Source of the DNA: Lytechinus variegatus
Taxonomy: Eukaryota; Echinodermata; Echinoidea; Temnopleuroida; Toxopneustidae
NCBI RefSeq assembly: GCF_018143015.1
Contig: NC_054743.1
Span: forward strand, 63,331,244-63,395,243
Length of the DNA: 64,000 nucleotides
Direction: 5' to 3'
Shown here in pieces: positions 1 to 14,400 of the stretch (position 1 is the first letter of the stretch; the number at the start of each line of letters is the position of its first letter). The translations under genes were made by a program, and so were the position numbers. The notes below the pieces were generated by a model. That model was not told where the DNA came from. It ran no database searches and was given only the letters and a program-made list of their open reading frames with translations.

Positions 1-877
1 ACAGAACTTTGACAACTTGTGATAATAATACAGAAGCCAAGGGAGGAGGCGCCGTCATTCCAAGGTGGACGCCACATTCTTCTAGAAAACACTTTGAAAA
101 TGTTGTTTTCCTGATCGAGGGGACGCAATAGGCAAACTTTCAACAGCCATATGTGAGCACGGTGCGTGGAAAAAAAATGTGTATTTATTTCGCCCTATTA
201 TGAAAATACGATGTTTGAGACAATATTTAGGGTGGGGAAGCATGTGAAAGCTATTTATTCTGGGTACTATGAGATAAAGCTAGTTTACTTGTTTGGTGTT
301 CTTATTTCAAAATCCATGGACGTGTATGGTGTCCGCCTTTTAATGGCAGTGCCCCTCCCCATCCTAAGATTAACTGTTAATCATCATGATGATAATTTTG
401 GTGTTAAGTTTGAGTCGAAGAAACATTGGATTTGAGTTCTTTGGAATTGATTTGCAGGCACTTTGAAAGGGATATAGTCCATACGGAGTCCTTTTGAAAT
501 CAGTTGACAGCTAGTAACCATGGAAACGAAATTATCATCATATATTTTTAGAGTTCTTGGTGAAATAAAAAAAAACGGAACGCCATGGTAATTAGAAAAT
601 AGCTCGTTCAAATCAATAATATTGTTTCAAATACTATCACACGTTAGCTATCATGAGTTATTTGGGTCCCGCCTTAAAAAGAGTTCAAAATAAACTCTTA
701 AGGAAATTCATCCGTGTCATAACCCTTAAATATGCACAATGTCCTTTGTTTGAAGACGAAGGGGTCCACACTAAATTGTCAATACAACGATGAATGTTAT
801 ATTATAAGTCATATCTAGGAAAGACTTTGAACAAAAATGTATTTAAGATGTTGTGATTGAAACCTCTTTGAAATACG
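1..877. other. No gene seen
   Basis: AT-rich single-copy-looking sequence with short ORFs only; none has recognisable motifs or supporting splice sites. Confidence 0.5.
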
Positions 878-1045
878 GGGCCAGGGGGCCGTTTCATGAA
901 GCTGTTCGTAACCTAAGAGCGGCTTTAAGAAGGTCTATGGTGAACCCTTCTTACGCACTAAACAATTGCCAATTCAATATAACATTTACCACAAGAAAGG
1001 ATAACCAGTTGTTCTTAAAGTCGCTCTTAACTCGCCGACTTGGAG
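878..1045. repeat. Foldback MITE, truncated copy
   Basis: GTTTCATGAAGCTGTTCGTAA and CACAAGAAAGGATAACCAG match 12064-12220; the right tip is missing. The open frame at 853-1185 lies on it and is not a gene. Confidence 0.65.
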
Positions 1046-4000
1046 TAGCAGGTGTTGTCCAACATCCAAAGTGGATTCGAGTTATATTCCATTCCAGTTT
1101 TTATTATTATGATACTAATGCGTCTTTACGTGCTCAAGTCTGCGAACATGCATTTTCCAATTTGCAAAAGATGCATGAGGTATAGAGTAGATTTTATGAT
1201 TCTGATCGAGAATTTGCACAAAACTGAGGAAAAAATAATAAAACGGCAACAATGCTGCCGGAATGCTGTATTATTATATATCGCTTTAAGAGACTTCTGC
1301 AGTCTAAAAAAAAGTTTAGTGGTTGGGTAAAAAGATACCAAATGTTTTGTATATTTTATGCAATGTTGCGTTGAAATTTACCCTTTAAACATGCACTTTT
1401 GCTCAATATGGGGTATAAAAAAATACCCAGCAAACATGCATGTTCCCTTTCTACCCTATTTTGGGAAAATTTTACTCAGTGTTTTTTAGAGTGTGGTGAA
1501 ATCAGTGACAGTTTTATGCATTACACTATAGTATCACACCGCATTTGGCTTTATTTAATTTTAAAAAAGGCGTGCATATTCATCCTTAATCAACACATAG
1601 GGTAAATAGTTTGAAGGTTTATAAATTCATTTTAAGTACATTTGATTTTTTTATGTAAAAGAAAATTTTCATATAGCAGAACACTTTTGCAATATACTTT
1701 TTCCTTTGTTTATTGTTATATATTTGGTACAATTGGGGGGGCTGTGTATATCTAGTTTTGAAAAAAAAATACAACAATAATAACAATAATGCTGATGATA
1801 ATAATAGAAATGTGCATTTACACAGCGCTGTCAATTTTAAAATGATTATTCTGAACAAAAAATAGAAAGGTTAAGAGTAATGATGATGATGATAGAAATT
1901 GGCATTTGTACAGCGCTGTCCATCTCGAAATATTATGCTTCGGAAAAACAGATAGATAAGAGGATATACATGTAGATGATATATAATATAATAATAATAA
2001 ACATATAAAAAGGACAAATTTTACCAACTAGAAAGCCATCACATCAACTTGTCCATATTTGTTCATATTACTCCAGAGTCCCTGCTGATGTTGTTGGCAA
2101 TCACATGTAACCATGGTAACACATGCAGAAAAAGGGGTAACCTAAATTTCGACGTGCATTACGGAATTACGAATAACCAATTTGAAATGCATGAGAATTA
2201 TTTATGAGCTCCATCATAATGCAAAACGATGGCAAAGTTGTTGACAGGTTCCCTGGTGAAAAGCTTACCCGATGTATACTGGGATATCTAGACAGATGAC
2301 GATACTTGAGAACTTCATCGAACTGATTTGCAATTAGATTACCTGAGAGTCATCATAAGGCAAACAACCTAAATCCCGGTGAAAATTAATATACCGGGTC
2401 CTTGGTCGCAGCGGTGGAGGGGGAGGGAGCAGGCGCGGATCCATGGGGCCGAGCTAGCCCCCCGGCCCCCCCCCCCATGCACCCCCTCCACTTTTTTTCT
2501 TTGCTTGCTTGACAATTTTATTTTAAGAAGTGTGCCACTCCCTCTGGCAAGTTCTGTATATACATTTTGGGTGACATGAACAAGATCATGGAAGAACGCA
2601 ATTTGACCTTTCCTTAAAAACAATCACTATGCTACCTGATATAAAATAGATGGAAAAGGCCAACAGCGTGTAACAAATAACTTAATTGTAATTTAAATCA
2701 TGGCGATCGTATCTGCTGTTTCTTCTGGAGACACTCGTACATGTATAAGAATTTATACTTGGCATGTTAAAGCCTTCCAGACTATCCACCTTACCTAGGA
2801 TCACTTCTTTCTAATCTATCATTCTTATTTCGCGCAAAGAAAACTTTCAAAATACATGTATACGCATGGAATAAGAAATAGATGTACAAAATATTACCTA
2901 GATCCGTAATTACGGGGATATTATCATTAAAATTATTCCGTTTCCATGGTAACTTCAGATAAGCCTACATCATAATCAGACTGATTCGGAAGGCATATGC
3001 TCGAAGAGGTATAGAGGACCGTTTATAAGAGTTTTATGCGACTCTTAAAAAGAAAACTGAACAAGTAAACTAAACATAGACAAAACAGAGATAGTATTTG
3101 AGATAGATGTATAGAATATACTCAGTAAAGGGGGAATTCACTTCTGATGAGCAAATTATTAGGGGATGCAATTATGAATCAAGTGCATTTGACAAGCTTG
3201 AACAAGTTTACATTCAACGTGAGCCTAGACATTTAACAGACAAGGTTAACATTGTTAATTTCTCTTTATTTTGTAAAATGTCTTTTAGAAAACGGCACCA
3301 ATATAGCAGACTTCGAAAGATTAAAAGCTGCATTAAAACACTTTTTTCCATAAGTATCATTAGCCTAAAGTTCCTAAACATTGAAATCTCTACACGCATA
3401 CATATCTATATAAAAAAAATCCCTGAATATTCATATTTCATTACCAATTTCCTTCCCTTCTTTATGATTTTTTCCCTTTCCCCTCTTCTTTGTTAGTACA
3501 TTATCTTCTCTCTCTTTTTTACTTTTAAGGGGTTAATATAGCCCCCACGTCCACTAAGTAGTGTCTAATCAATGATACATAACCATCTTTAGAATGATAT
3601 ATCGAAAAGGCAAGTAAAAAAAAAATAGTGCATAAAAGCGCTTGGAAGTGTAATGCCCTCTTTGTTAAAAAAAAAATGTAAATGCTTTCCAATCAGTACG
3701 TTTAGGAAATGCGATTGTCAGAATCCTTGTCTGCGAAATTGCCTTGGGTGAAAATAAACTGAATTTCCAGTGAACGAACCACTTGGATTTTAATTACATA
3801 TAGGAGACACACAAGGCCTCAAGGAGAGAACAACATGCCCCCAATCGCACCGATGAAACTTACTACAAAACGACTGATTGTCCTTCATTTGTAATTACGT
3901 AATAGCTGGGGTCTGTCAGGAGTCGCTTTCCCTCTGTGTGACGGAGCATTATACAGTGCGTCCCAGAAAAAAAATACAGGGATTTCCACATCTTTTATCT

Positions 4001-4420
4001 TCAAAGTATAATTAATAATGATATTTCATTATAACTTACATCATCGTACAATTCATAATTTATTCCTCTACATGTTGATACCTAATATGTGACGATCACT
4101 TCATGCTTAAATGAGCAAGACGAGTTTGAAATTTTAATGTAAAAAACCTTTTGCGCAGAAAAATTGGACAAGATAGCTTCGTGAAACGACAGCCGTGCTT
4201 ATTTTGATGATTGACTTTGTTTTGTATTTGCTGATCCCTGAAATGATTGATTCAGATTCTTACGTGAGTATCTGCGCAAGTCGTCTCTGATGTGGCTCAG
4301 TATTTATTGGTTGTAATCTGCTATGCGAGGAATATTTGCTAAGCTGTTGGTCTCAAATTAAAAATGAGATTCCACTCTTACCGCTTACCATAACCATCAA
4401 ATTTATTGTAAAAACATGTT
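1046..4420. other. No gene seen
   Basis: AT-rich intergenic sequence. A C-rich patch at 2395-2560 (GGATCCATGGGG...CCCCCCCC) looks like a repeat fragment. No coding signal. Confidence 0.5.
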
Positions 4421-5161
4421 TTAAGGTCAAGTCCACCTCAGGAAATTGTTGATTTGAATCAATGGAGAAAAATCAGACAAGCACAATGCTGAAAATTTCA
4501 TCAAAATTGGATGTAAAAGAAGAAAGTTATGACATTTCAAAGTTTCGCTTATTTTTAAAGCTCAAGTCCACCTCAGAAAAATGTTGATTTGAATCAATAG
4601 AGACAAATCAGACAAGCACAATGCTGAAAATTTCATCAAAATCGGATGTAAAATAAGAAAGTTATGACATTTCAAAGTTTCGCTTATTTTTAACAAAATA
4701 GTTATATGAACGAGCCAGTTACATCCAAATGAGAGAGTTGATGATGTCACTCACTATTTCTTTTGTTTGTTATTGTTTGAATTATACAATATTTCAATTT
4801 TTACGAATTTGACGATTAGGACCCCCTTGCCCGAAGCACAAAATGTTAAGATAATGGAATTCCACGTGTTCATGGAGGAATGAAACTCCATTTCACATGA
4901 CAATGACGAGAAAATCAAAATATTTCATATTTCAAACAATAAAAAACAAAAGAAATAGTGAGTGAATGACATCATCGACTCTCTCATTTGGATGTAGCTG
5001 GCTCGTTCATATAACTGTTTTTGTGAAATGAAGCGAAATTTTGAAATGTCATTACTTTCTTATTTTACACCCGATTTTGATGAAATTTTCAGTGTTATGC
5101 TTGTTGAATTTTTGTCTTTTTATTCAAATCAAGTTTTTGTTGGGGTGGACTTGTCCTTTAA
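4421..5161. mobile_element. Foldback MITE family A, copy 1
   Basis: Arms of over 150 bp beginning AAGGTCAAGTCCACC and ending GGTGGACTTGTCCTTT are inverted repeats; TTAA borders both ends. The left arm is present twice in tandem (about 4430-4556 and 4562-4690). Confidence 0.82.
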
Positions 5162-5839
5162 TAATTGAGAAATCTCTGAAAAGGGGTTTCCTTTTTGTGG
5201 GACGCATTGTATTGTGACGGTGGCAAACGGTGTTGCATAATGCGCAAGATGAATTCCCTAATGTGTTTCATATTTAGCTACATCTTGATAAACATTATAA
5301 GTAAGGTGTCTTTATTTTGTAATAATAATCATCATTATATTATATCATTAGTAACAAAGAAATAATTGTGATAAACGTTCTACGTAAGAACTACTCGGGC
5401 AGTTTTGTTATTTTCAAGCACTTTAAGCAGACATACTCCAAGATTAACGTCTTGTCAACTAATAGCGATAATAATAATAATACATTGTGATATGGGTTCC
5501 ACGAAATTAATTACTCGGGGAGTTCTATTTTATTCAAAACAACCTCTTAACATAAACCCCAAGGTTTGTTTTTATCTTTGTTAATGTGACAAAAAATATC
5601 GTGTTTTGTAGATGTTTTGTACTCGTTTTACTTTTTTCTTTTCTTTTTTTTGTTAACTAAAATGGAATAACAAGTGCAAGGCTATATTTTGTTTTGTTTT
5701 GAAAACATTGAAAAGGGAACGATGCATACTAATTATGTTCTTAATGATGTTTACACGATTGAATATCTGTTTTTATTAAAACATATTTACATTCACCATA
5801 ACAACGCTTGTTTTTATGCGATCTTACAAATCAAGGTTA
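5162..5839. other. No gene seen
   Basis: AT-rich. CTACGTAAGAACTACTCGGG near 5380 and CCACGAAATTAATTACTCGG near 5500 look like a degenerate local repeat. Confidence 0.45.
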
Positions 5840-7080
5840 ATGGGCAAATCGAGAGAAGAGGGGGGTGTTGAGTATGGATGGACAGATGGGGGGAGACATC
5901 GGGAGAAAGTACAGAGAGTGAGAGGGGATGACAATAATACAGAAAAGGGGAGAAAGGAGAAGAAAGATAAGAGTGAGGGAGTTGAAAAAAGGGAGATAGA
6001 AAATGAGACGAGATGTTTATCACATAAGTTTGCCAAAAGGACAAATTATATGTACTTGCACCTCTTATTTCTATTTCGTTTTCTTATCTCTGTCCGCCCA
6101 CGATCCAAAATATTAATTCATCAAATTTTCCATTACGCAAGTCACGGCACATCACACAGATCTTTTTCTTTAAAGCTATTGTTCACTCTCTCCTGCATCT
6201 TGTCCTTTTCCTTCCTTCTCTGTTGTACATCTTCGTTTTCGATTTACGTCTCGCTCCCTTTTTCTCTCTTCCCTCTCTTCTACCGATTGTTTTTTTTCCC
6301 TCAACCCATGTCCCCCCCCCCCGGGGGGAGGGGTATACTTAGATATAATTTGGACTGGGGCGGCTAAAGGTTCAAACCCATACCCATATTTACGGGTCAT
6401 TTGGGCTATAAAAAAAGTACCCATTATTAGGGATTTATTAAAGGGGCGATCCAGAATTTTCCAAAAGGGGGGCACACTTTCCCCTAGCAAATTTGACAAG
6501 CAAAAAAAGGTTAACATCTAAAATGTAAGGTCATTTCTTATTTGCGCCTAAGGCATTGGAGGGCATCCCTGTATGCCTTATTTCGTGAGTACCCCCCTCC
6601 CCCCCCCCGGAGGAGGGTCCCATTTATCTCCATTCCTTCATCCATCTTTTACATTCCATCCAACCTCTCCATCACTCTCCCTCTCTTTCTCACTCTCTCT
6701 GTCTTATTCCCCTCATTATCTAATTTTCTTTCATTTTCTCACCAACTATCCCATTATCTTTCTTTCTCTTTCGGTTCTTCTTCATCACTTATCATTTCTG
6801 TTATAAGATCTAAATATTTTATTCTCTCTGATACCCACAAACTTCACTTTTTTCCTCCTTTCCAACAATCCTTCCCCCCCCCCTCTCTCTCTCTCATCTA
6901 ATTATTTTCTCGAGAACTTATCTCCCTCGTTTTCTTTTATCCCAGATTACATCATTGTTTTTTTCTCTATTATCTTTCCTTCCAGGGTATCCCCCCCCCC
7001 CTCTCCTCTACCCTCCTCCAACCTCTCCCTTCCCCTTCTCTCTTTCTCCCTCTCATTTGTTTGATCCGCCCTTCCTTCTC
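5840..7080. repeat. Purine-rich then pyrimidine-rich low-complexity tract
   Basis: 5850-6005 is strongly GA-rich (GAGAGAAGAGGGG, GGGGAGAAAGGAGAAG); 6180-6300 and 6620-7080 are strongly CT-rich. The ORFs here come from this bias. No gene. Confidence 0.8.
6313..6617. repeat. C/G-tipped inverted-repeat element
   Basis: CCGGGGGGAGGGGTATACTTA at the left mirrors TGAGTACCCCCCTCCCCC at the right. The interior includes CCAGAATTTTCCAAAAGGGG. Confidence 0.55.
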
Positions 7081-7786
7081 TCTCAAACATCCTCACTTCT
7101 TTATATCTCAAGCACAGAATGATTGATATGCTATTCGGTAATCTCACTGAGGCTTGAGCTAATGTAAACTAATGATTACATGGGATGAAATTATATATCA
7201 GTCAATGTCTTTATATGGATGCTATTTCTCTTTCCTTAATAAATCCATAATTATGCAAAATATCAAACTCATCATCCACTGCACAGACAATTATGATTGC
7301 AGGGATTCATCATTCAAGTACATAAGAAATCTTCCTGTTTCACACCTCAATCAGAGGAATATGTAAGTATTGAAACTGTATCATTTTATGCATACTTTAT
7401 TACTATATTAATCTATTTCTTTTGTAAAATTTGGGGCTAACTTCACAATACAGTTTTCTTTACTTTTTGTTTTGTTTTTACATCAGATATTTTATAATAA
7501 AGTAATTACAATGAAAATCTCAGAGGAAGAGATGACAAAAAGGGTAATGGTTTTATCTAAAAATCTGTCAATTTCCAGTCTTTTTAAGATTTCACTGGTG
7601 AATGGTAATTATTTCCAATGATTTTCGGAGGACCCCACTCTAGGTTCCAGCTAATTGAGCCCCTACCAACGGTTGAGTTTTTGTTCAAGCAACTAAGAAC
7701 AGACTGTGCTGATACTATTACAAGGATTGTTTCCAGTAAAACCTCCCTTAAACAAAGAAAAAAAAATAATGAATTCACCTATATAT
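7081..7786. other. No gene seen
   Basis: Short ORFs only; region downstream of MRPS15. Confidence 0.5.
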
Positions 7787-7792
7787 TTTATT
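7787..7792 (-). terminator. Possible MRPS15 polyadenylation signal AATAAA
   Basis: AATAAA on the minus strand 315 nt past the MRPS15 stop. An ATTAAA variant also lies closer, near 8052. AT-rich DNA makes chance hits common. Confidence 0.4.
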
Positions 7793-8106
7793 TGATACTA
7801 ATGAGAGATTGCAACTTTTGGTAATTCTTTGAACTGTACATATACCTGTCTCACCACAGAGCAGTCTTACTTTGGCTGTTTCAGCAATTACAAATGTGAC
7901 GCATCGGCTGAGATACAGAGTCTTCCCCCTTATTGCAAAGCAGTCCTTCACAATCATTTCACTAGCAGTAAATTAAAACTGGGTGCAAATTGTGAAGCAC
8001 AAGGTGCCAAAATCCGACAGACATAAAGTGGCTCTACACAAGGACACATCATCATTTAATGAAGTTCATCTTTCACGTTATCTCTGCTAGGAGTATAGGC
8101 CTATTT

Positions 8107-8457
8107 TTATAGAGCTGTCTCCTCTCTGCTCTTTAACAAAAGATTACTCTCCTCCTCAGTCAGCTCCTTCCCAAGATCCTCCTTCAACTTGGCAATCTCC
8201 AGGAGTTTCTCCTGCCTCCATCTCTCCTCAAACTCCTTCAGCGCTTGCTGCTTCTTCATATAGCCCTCCTTGACGACCGCTTTCTTCTCCATGGAGCGCC
8301 TGGTCTTTTTCACGTAATAGTCCGGCGGAGGAGTCCAGGTCAGGTTGAGCTCCAGCAGGAGCCGTTCGAAGCGCGCGTAGTTGCGCTTCCTCAGGTATTT
8401 GAGCATCTTGCGCCGTCGGTCGATTGCATTCAGCATACGCACTTTGTTGACAGAATC
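8107..8457 (-). CDS. MRPS15: MRPS15 exon 7 (S15 core and C-terminus)
   Basis: Acceptor ACTAG, stop TAA at 8109-8107. It holds the S15 signature (MLNAIDRRRKMLKYLRKRN), then a long charged helical tail ending SREETAL. Confidence 0.95.
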   Translation of the reverse strand, partial: DSVNKVRMLNAIDRRRKMLKYLRKRNYARFERLLLELNLTWTPPPDYYVKKTRRSMEKKAVVKEGYMKKQQALKEFEERWRQEKLLEIAKLKEDLGKELTEEESNLLLKSREETAL

Positions 8458-11400
8458 CTAGTAAAATTATAAAATGTTTGATACCAATAAAGGTGATTCA
8501 AACAGAAACATTGGTTACCCCCTTATACTACCCTAACCTACTAAGATATTAGAAAAAAGTGGTGCACTATTGGTGACGGTTACATGATTTCTTCTGTAAA
8601 AATTCAAATTTCCTGTGCCTCAATTAGTCATGTTTCAGGCCGAAGTACTCAACTCAATTACCGTTAATTTAATGAAGGTCACATAATGGGTACACTGTAC
8701 ATCGATACCATCAATCATTTTTTAGTATTTGAAATAATGCAGAGTGAGAAACATGGAATGTGGATGGTTTAAATCAAATTTCTTACCAATCCAAAACCTA
8801 TTAAATATGGTGTCCCCCAAGGCTTAATTTTATGGCCACTGCTGTTCATTATAACATATTAGTACTCTTCCTTAACCGGTATCATATATCAAATGTAAAA
8901 GTAATTTGTATGCAGATGATGCGATACTACTTTTTAAAGCTAGGCCACCTATTATACTTGAATCGATTGAATTGAACAAGAATGTTTGATTAGAAGATGT
9001 AATGTAATTGGTTATAACTAAAACACATGAGTTAACACAAAGCACTAAGTAAAAAAAACAAGCACTAGAAATTGAATATAACAAAGAGCCTGCTGCCATG
9101 TCTTGGGAATGAGAGAAAGATGATAAGGTGTGGAAGAGATTGGTAGCAAATCAGGCAAAAATACAAAATGCTTAGAAAGAGAATTCCAAACAGCAGAGAG
9201 GGGCATGTTTCTCAAAAATTTGGTCAACAACTCAACAAGGTCAATTCAAGATTTTAGTGGATTGTTGATTCCCTTCACATTACAGTACATACTTTAGCCA
9301 AGGCTGGAACCATGGAAATGATCATAAATCCAGGAAATGAATTATCGTTCTGTACCTCATATGTATCAAATCTGCTTTGTGTTCAAATAGCATTAACTCA
9401 ATTTTTGTATGCTGCAATGCACTTTCTTTTGTATCACTGGAAAAGGCAAATCACTTGTAGTCAATTTCCAATCACGAGCAATCAACGTACTTGAAGTAAT
9501 GCAAAGATTTTTTTTTTTAAAGAGCTTTTTCATGATAAGTCTATGCTGAAGTCAGCTCTTTGAAAGAATACCCGAGCAACTTCCATGGGATACATAATTA
9601 CAATTACCTGCCATGTCGGAAAGGCCTAGCTACAACAAAAAGTAAAGAGCAAGTCAATGTTTTATCCCCCGTTTTGTGAAATGTGAATGCGGTCGTTTTC
9701 AAAGTAGCATTTATTTAGAATTACGTCAGCAATATTATAAGCTGTAGGTTTTTTTTTTTTTTTTTGATAGGACACATTTTGATGAAAATATCCAAGAAAA
9801 ATCACATGTTTGCAATGCATGGGAAAATGGAGACTATTAAAAAGTCAAGCATTTTATTTTTGCATTAGAGGGCGCTATCTCTCTGGTCAATGGATAATCT
9901 TTGAAGTGAAAGAGTTGGTACAGATGCATAGTGTGCAATGATGTCATATTAAAGTGTTTCCTGAAAATAAGTTTCAAGTTTCAAATTCATTTTCCACTTT
10001 CCATTACACACATAGTATTAAAGGAAAACAATGTTAACAAGATAAAAAAATTAAAATAAGAGATAAAATTACCAACAAATGAAAATGAATGAGTCCTGGC
10101 AACTCACATCTTTATAGCTTTCCGTCTCACAAAGCAATGGATTTTTTAAAGATTATTTAAGTTTAATTGGTGCAAATATTCATACCTGAATGATAAGTTA
10201 CATTCATGTATAAACTAAAACAACAACGTTAAAGAATAAAGACAACATTTTAAGGGTCTACCATGCCCTCTGTGCCACCAGGAATTTGCAAGACTTGGTT
10301 ATTTCAGTTCTTACTGACCTAAAGGCTGTCCTCTGGGCCTAATTTTGTTAACCTTGGCAGCCAATCACGGCTCCTCATTCAGTGTCCACTGATTTCTTTT
10401 CAGTTCTATCATATATTGTTTAGTAACTTCTCGCATTCTATGATTTTACTCTGAGTTCAGATTGTTTACATCTATTTTTATTTCAGGGCCCTCAACGATA
10501 GTGGTTTATATAGGTGATATGGCAAACTTGATTACATAACACTGTCAATAAAATAAATGAATAAATGTATACTCTTTGTAAAGAATAAAGAATGTAATAC
10601 TGGCGAGTCTGCTAAAATCATATCTCCTGGGTCCACAGAATATTGTCCAACTATTAGAGAAAAATTTGACTTTGATGGAATAAATAACACATCCTCTTTT
10701 AAACCCTGTCTTGCTTGGACTTTGGTGATTCCACCTATTGAACGCTGACTTATGCAGATCGAACTATTATCCATTTTATAATGCTAACATAATGCCTCCA
10801 ACAATGAACCTGGATAGCATGCTAAGTTAACCACAGAAGCAAGGGTAGGTGTGCAAGGGACTTACATAAACACTACAGTGTCATAGTCTGCAGGCACAGA
10901 CCCTCATTGGAACTTTGATCAACAAGTGTGTCTCCACGCAAAGACTAGCACATACAAAACTTGCAGCGAGAGAGCCTTCACTACACAAGGCATGAGTAGG
11001 CTGCACATTCAGACCCTTATCTCAAGTGAAGGGTTTGCCCAGCAGACTAACAGTGTCAAGGGGAAGGAGATGCTCCAATGAATTAATATATTTGTCCCCC
11101 CCCCCCCCCACATCCCCCAGCATTTCCTTTTTTCATCATGAGGTAGAAAAAATAGGAAAAGAAAGCCCAGCAAATATCTCCCAATTAGCAGGCAAAAAAA
11201 AGCAGACAAAAATTGATTGAGTTTTAACTATGTACAGCATGGAAGCTACACAAGAGTAAACAAAGGCAGAGTAGAAATTATAAACACATTGATATATTCA
11301 AATTTGAAAAGAAAACATGCATTTAGAGCACATGTATCTAATTTCCTGAACATAATTGTCTACAAAAGGATATTCTGACAGAGTTCGGAAAAAAGCTTCA

Positions 11401-14400
11401 AGGAACCTGATTTTAATTTTGTACACTGTCATGACAAAAAGCAAATGCAACTCAAAGACAAGAACAAAGCAAACACAATTTCTCATCCATACAAAATGAA
11501 AAAGTTAATTTGTTTTTTTACTACACTGCATACAACACACTAATGAATTGGTGGGTTTACTCACTGTAAAATGTAAATATAACTTACCTTTTTATTGTTT
11601 TCCACATGTGGTGCCAAGGCCCTTATGTGTTCAGTGATGGTAGCAACTGTAAACATAAAAACAGAATACAAGTAACTTGCTACTAACACATGCTACAGCT
11701 ACGTAAAAAAGTAAAGAAAATAGGACCTATCCTCTACTATGTACTATGTAGATTTATTTCATTCAATGCAGGAGCACATCCAGGATTTTCCAAGGGGGGG
11801 TACATTTTCACAAGGAAAATTTGACAGGAAAAAAAAAGGTCCTTACTTGTGTTTTAACGACATACATATTCCCATTAAAAATTAAAACTATGTATGATGA
11901 CGCTGTGAATTTCAAAGGGGGAGGGGGCACTCTTGTGTAAGAACGACACATTTACTTCAAAATATTTGATTACATAGCTCTAAAGGGGGGGTGGGGACGG
12001 GGGTGGGTGTCCCCATTGTGCTGTACTTGACCGAGTTGTGGTGATTGGGTCATTTGGGTACCCGGGGCCATTTCTTAAAGCTGTTCGTAAGAGCGACTTT
12101 AACGAGTGGTGATCCTTTCTTACGCGCTTAAACCATCACCAATGAATATACCATTTATCACAAGAAAGGATCACCAGTCAATCTTAAAATCACTCTTACG
12201 AACAGCTTTTTAAAACACCCAGCTGGTAGAATTAATGTCTAAAATGCACTATAAAAAGTTGCTGCACAACTGATAGAGTGGTAGCTAGTGATAGTTGTCC
12301 TTTGTATCCTCTGGCAAAAGTGCTACTGAATTTGAATCATGCTATAATTAGTATTAAAATGACAATAACTGATGACAATCAAAAGCACAAAAAGATGTAT
12401 TCACACTATGCCCTTCAGATGTAAAACATCACTCTTAAAGAGTCTTTCTAGAGGGTATTGACCACTTAACTTACTTTTAACAGCCAAGTCGTCTTTCTCA
12501 TCTGGTTTATCTCTCACGGCATCCTGGGTCAGCTTCCGCCTCATCTTATGCAAATCAGTCTGAAACGAAACAAAGTTATCTAATTATATGAATTATTATT
12601 CATACTCATGCACCAAAACAAGTGAAAAATTAAATGGGGCTTTATTTTTATTATGGCGATTATGTCCTTGTAACGCTCAAAGGAGCACTGGAAATTCCCC
12701 ATTGACTGCAATGTTATACATACCCAAAGTTTCAGAATTACAATGTAGGTCATAGGTTGTGATAATGAAAAAATTAAATATTTTGGGGCCTTTCTAATAG
12801 CAAAACAGGTGCATCCCACCACAAATTTTTGCTTGAAGGGAATCACTCCTTCTGTATAAAACAAACCTGTAATATATCTATATTCTTAAAATGATGCATT
12901 GAATTTATGTTGAAAATGAAATATTGTCGAAATGGAAAATAAAACTCTGAATGAATAAATGAAAATGTTTAATAAAACTAATTTGTGTTTATACTAGAGT
13001 CAGACAAATCTTTACACCTCCACAGTTGCCAGTCTGCTAAAATTATTGTCATTGTTACTTCAGTCACATTTGCTCTACTGCAGTCGTACGGCGAGTAAAT
13101 AAAACAGCCGTTTTCACATTTTTTGTAAAAGCTACATATAGGTGGTTAATGAATAAAACTGCTGTTTTCAAATCGCTGTACCGCCGTCGTAGAGCAAATG
13201 TGAAGTATAATATCTTGTCCTGAAGACTGTCTTCTCCCAATAAATTTCATACCATGTTTCTGCTTGTAAAATTTGATGTATGCAAAAGTATTGACTGCAA
13301 TGAATGAATGCAATGTCCATGAAGCCATCTAACTTGTTACAAAATATCCATTCAACTAAAAGCAACAATGAGAATTGTTTAATAAATAGTAAAATACTAC
13401 ATGTATGCAAGATCGACTCTCATGTTACTTGAATTGAGCAGGAAAAAACATAAAAATTGAGTAAACAATGAGAAAATTACGAGCATTTTAACGTTGAGAT
13501 CATTAAAATGGACACCCACGACTGACAATACAACCAAGATATGTGATGTCACACTACTACATTTGTTCATATTACATTGTCACTTTCATCAGCTCTATCT
13601 GTAGATCAGGGGGGGGGGGGTATAAGGGGCAGAGGGCCTGTAGTACATGTATGTACCACAGGATTCACACATTATGTAAAATCAAGAATGGATGAAAAAT
13701 TTAAAGTTTCAATAAAATGAATGAAAATATGTTGTGCAAGCTATGCTTTCTTCGGCAAGACCCTCCATTTTACATAAAATACAAATGTCATATTAGGTTT
13801 TTTTATTTGTGGAATTGTGTTCCTTAAGTCTAAGATTATGTAATATATATTTCATTAGGTTTTGCAGTATTTTCGACCTTGTCATGTTATATTTATCATA
13901 CTTATGTTGTGAAACGGAGATCAATAAAATAAAAAATAAATAAATAAAATTTAGATGTTTGGGGTACATGTATATTTTCAGTTTTCAATGAGGAGACTTG
14001 TTCATGTGAGATACATGGTCGCATTGCCAATCCGAGGATCTCTATTGGTATCAATGATTGCTACATCAAATGTTCATAACTTTCTTCTCCTTTGTCCTAT
14101 TTTTTTCCAACCTTTCATTGAGCTTATTCTTTGATTTTTTTTTGTTCAAACATGCTTACTTGTTGCCATGGTTTCATTCTCCTTTAATAACAGGAAAGGG
14201 GAATGACCTTTTTCCAGGAAACCAGCAAGTAAAAGAAATTCCACAGAATGTGGATTAAAATGATATAACTATTAGATTTAAAAGTACAGCCTGCACTGCC
14301 GATGATGACTTACGTACTAGTAAACCATGTCATTTGCATATGACGGATGGAGGTTAGGGACGCATTAATAACAAAAGAGTTTAATTTTACATTATGATAA

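Noticed and set aside
853-1330. 110-codon ORF and neighbours
   Set aside because: Overlap a foldback MITE whose second copy (12064-12220) does not keep the frame.
5816-6901. Several ORFs of 110-183 codons
   Set aside because: Produced by GA- and CT-rich low-complexity sequence; no conserved pattern and overlapping in all frames.
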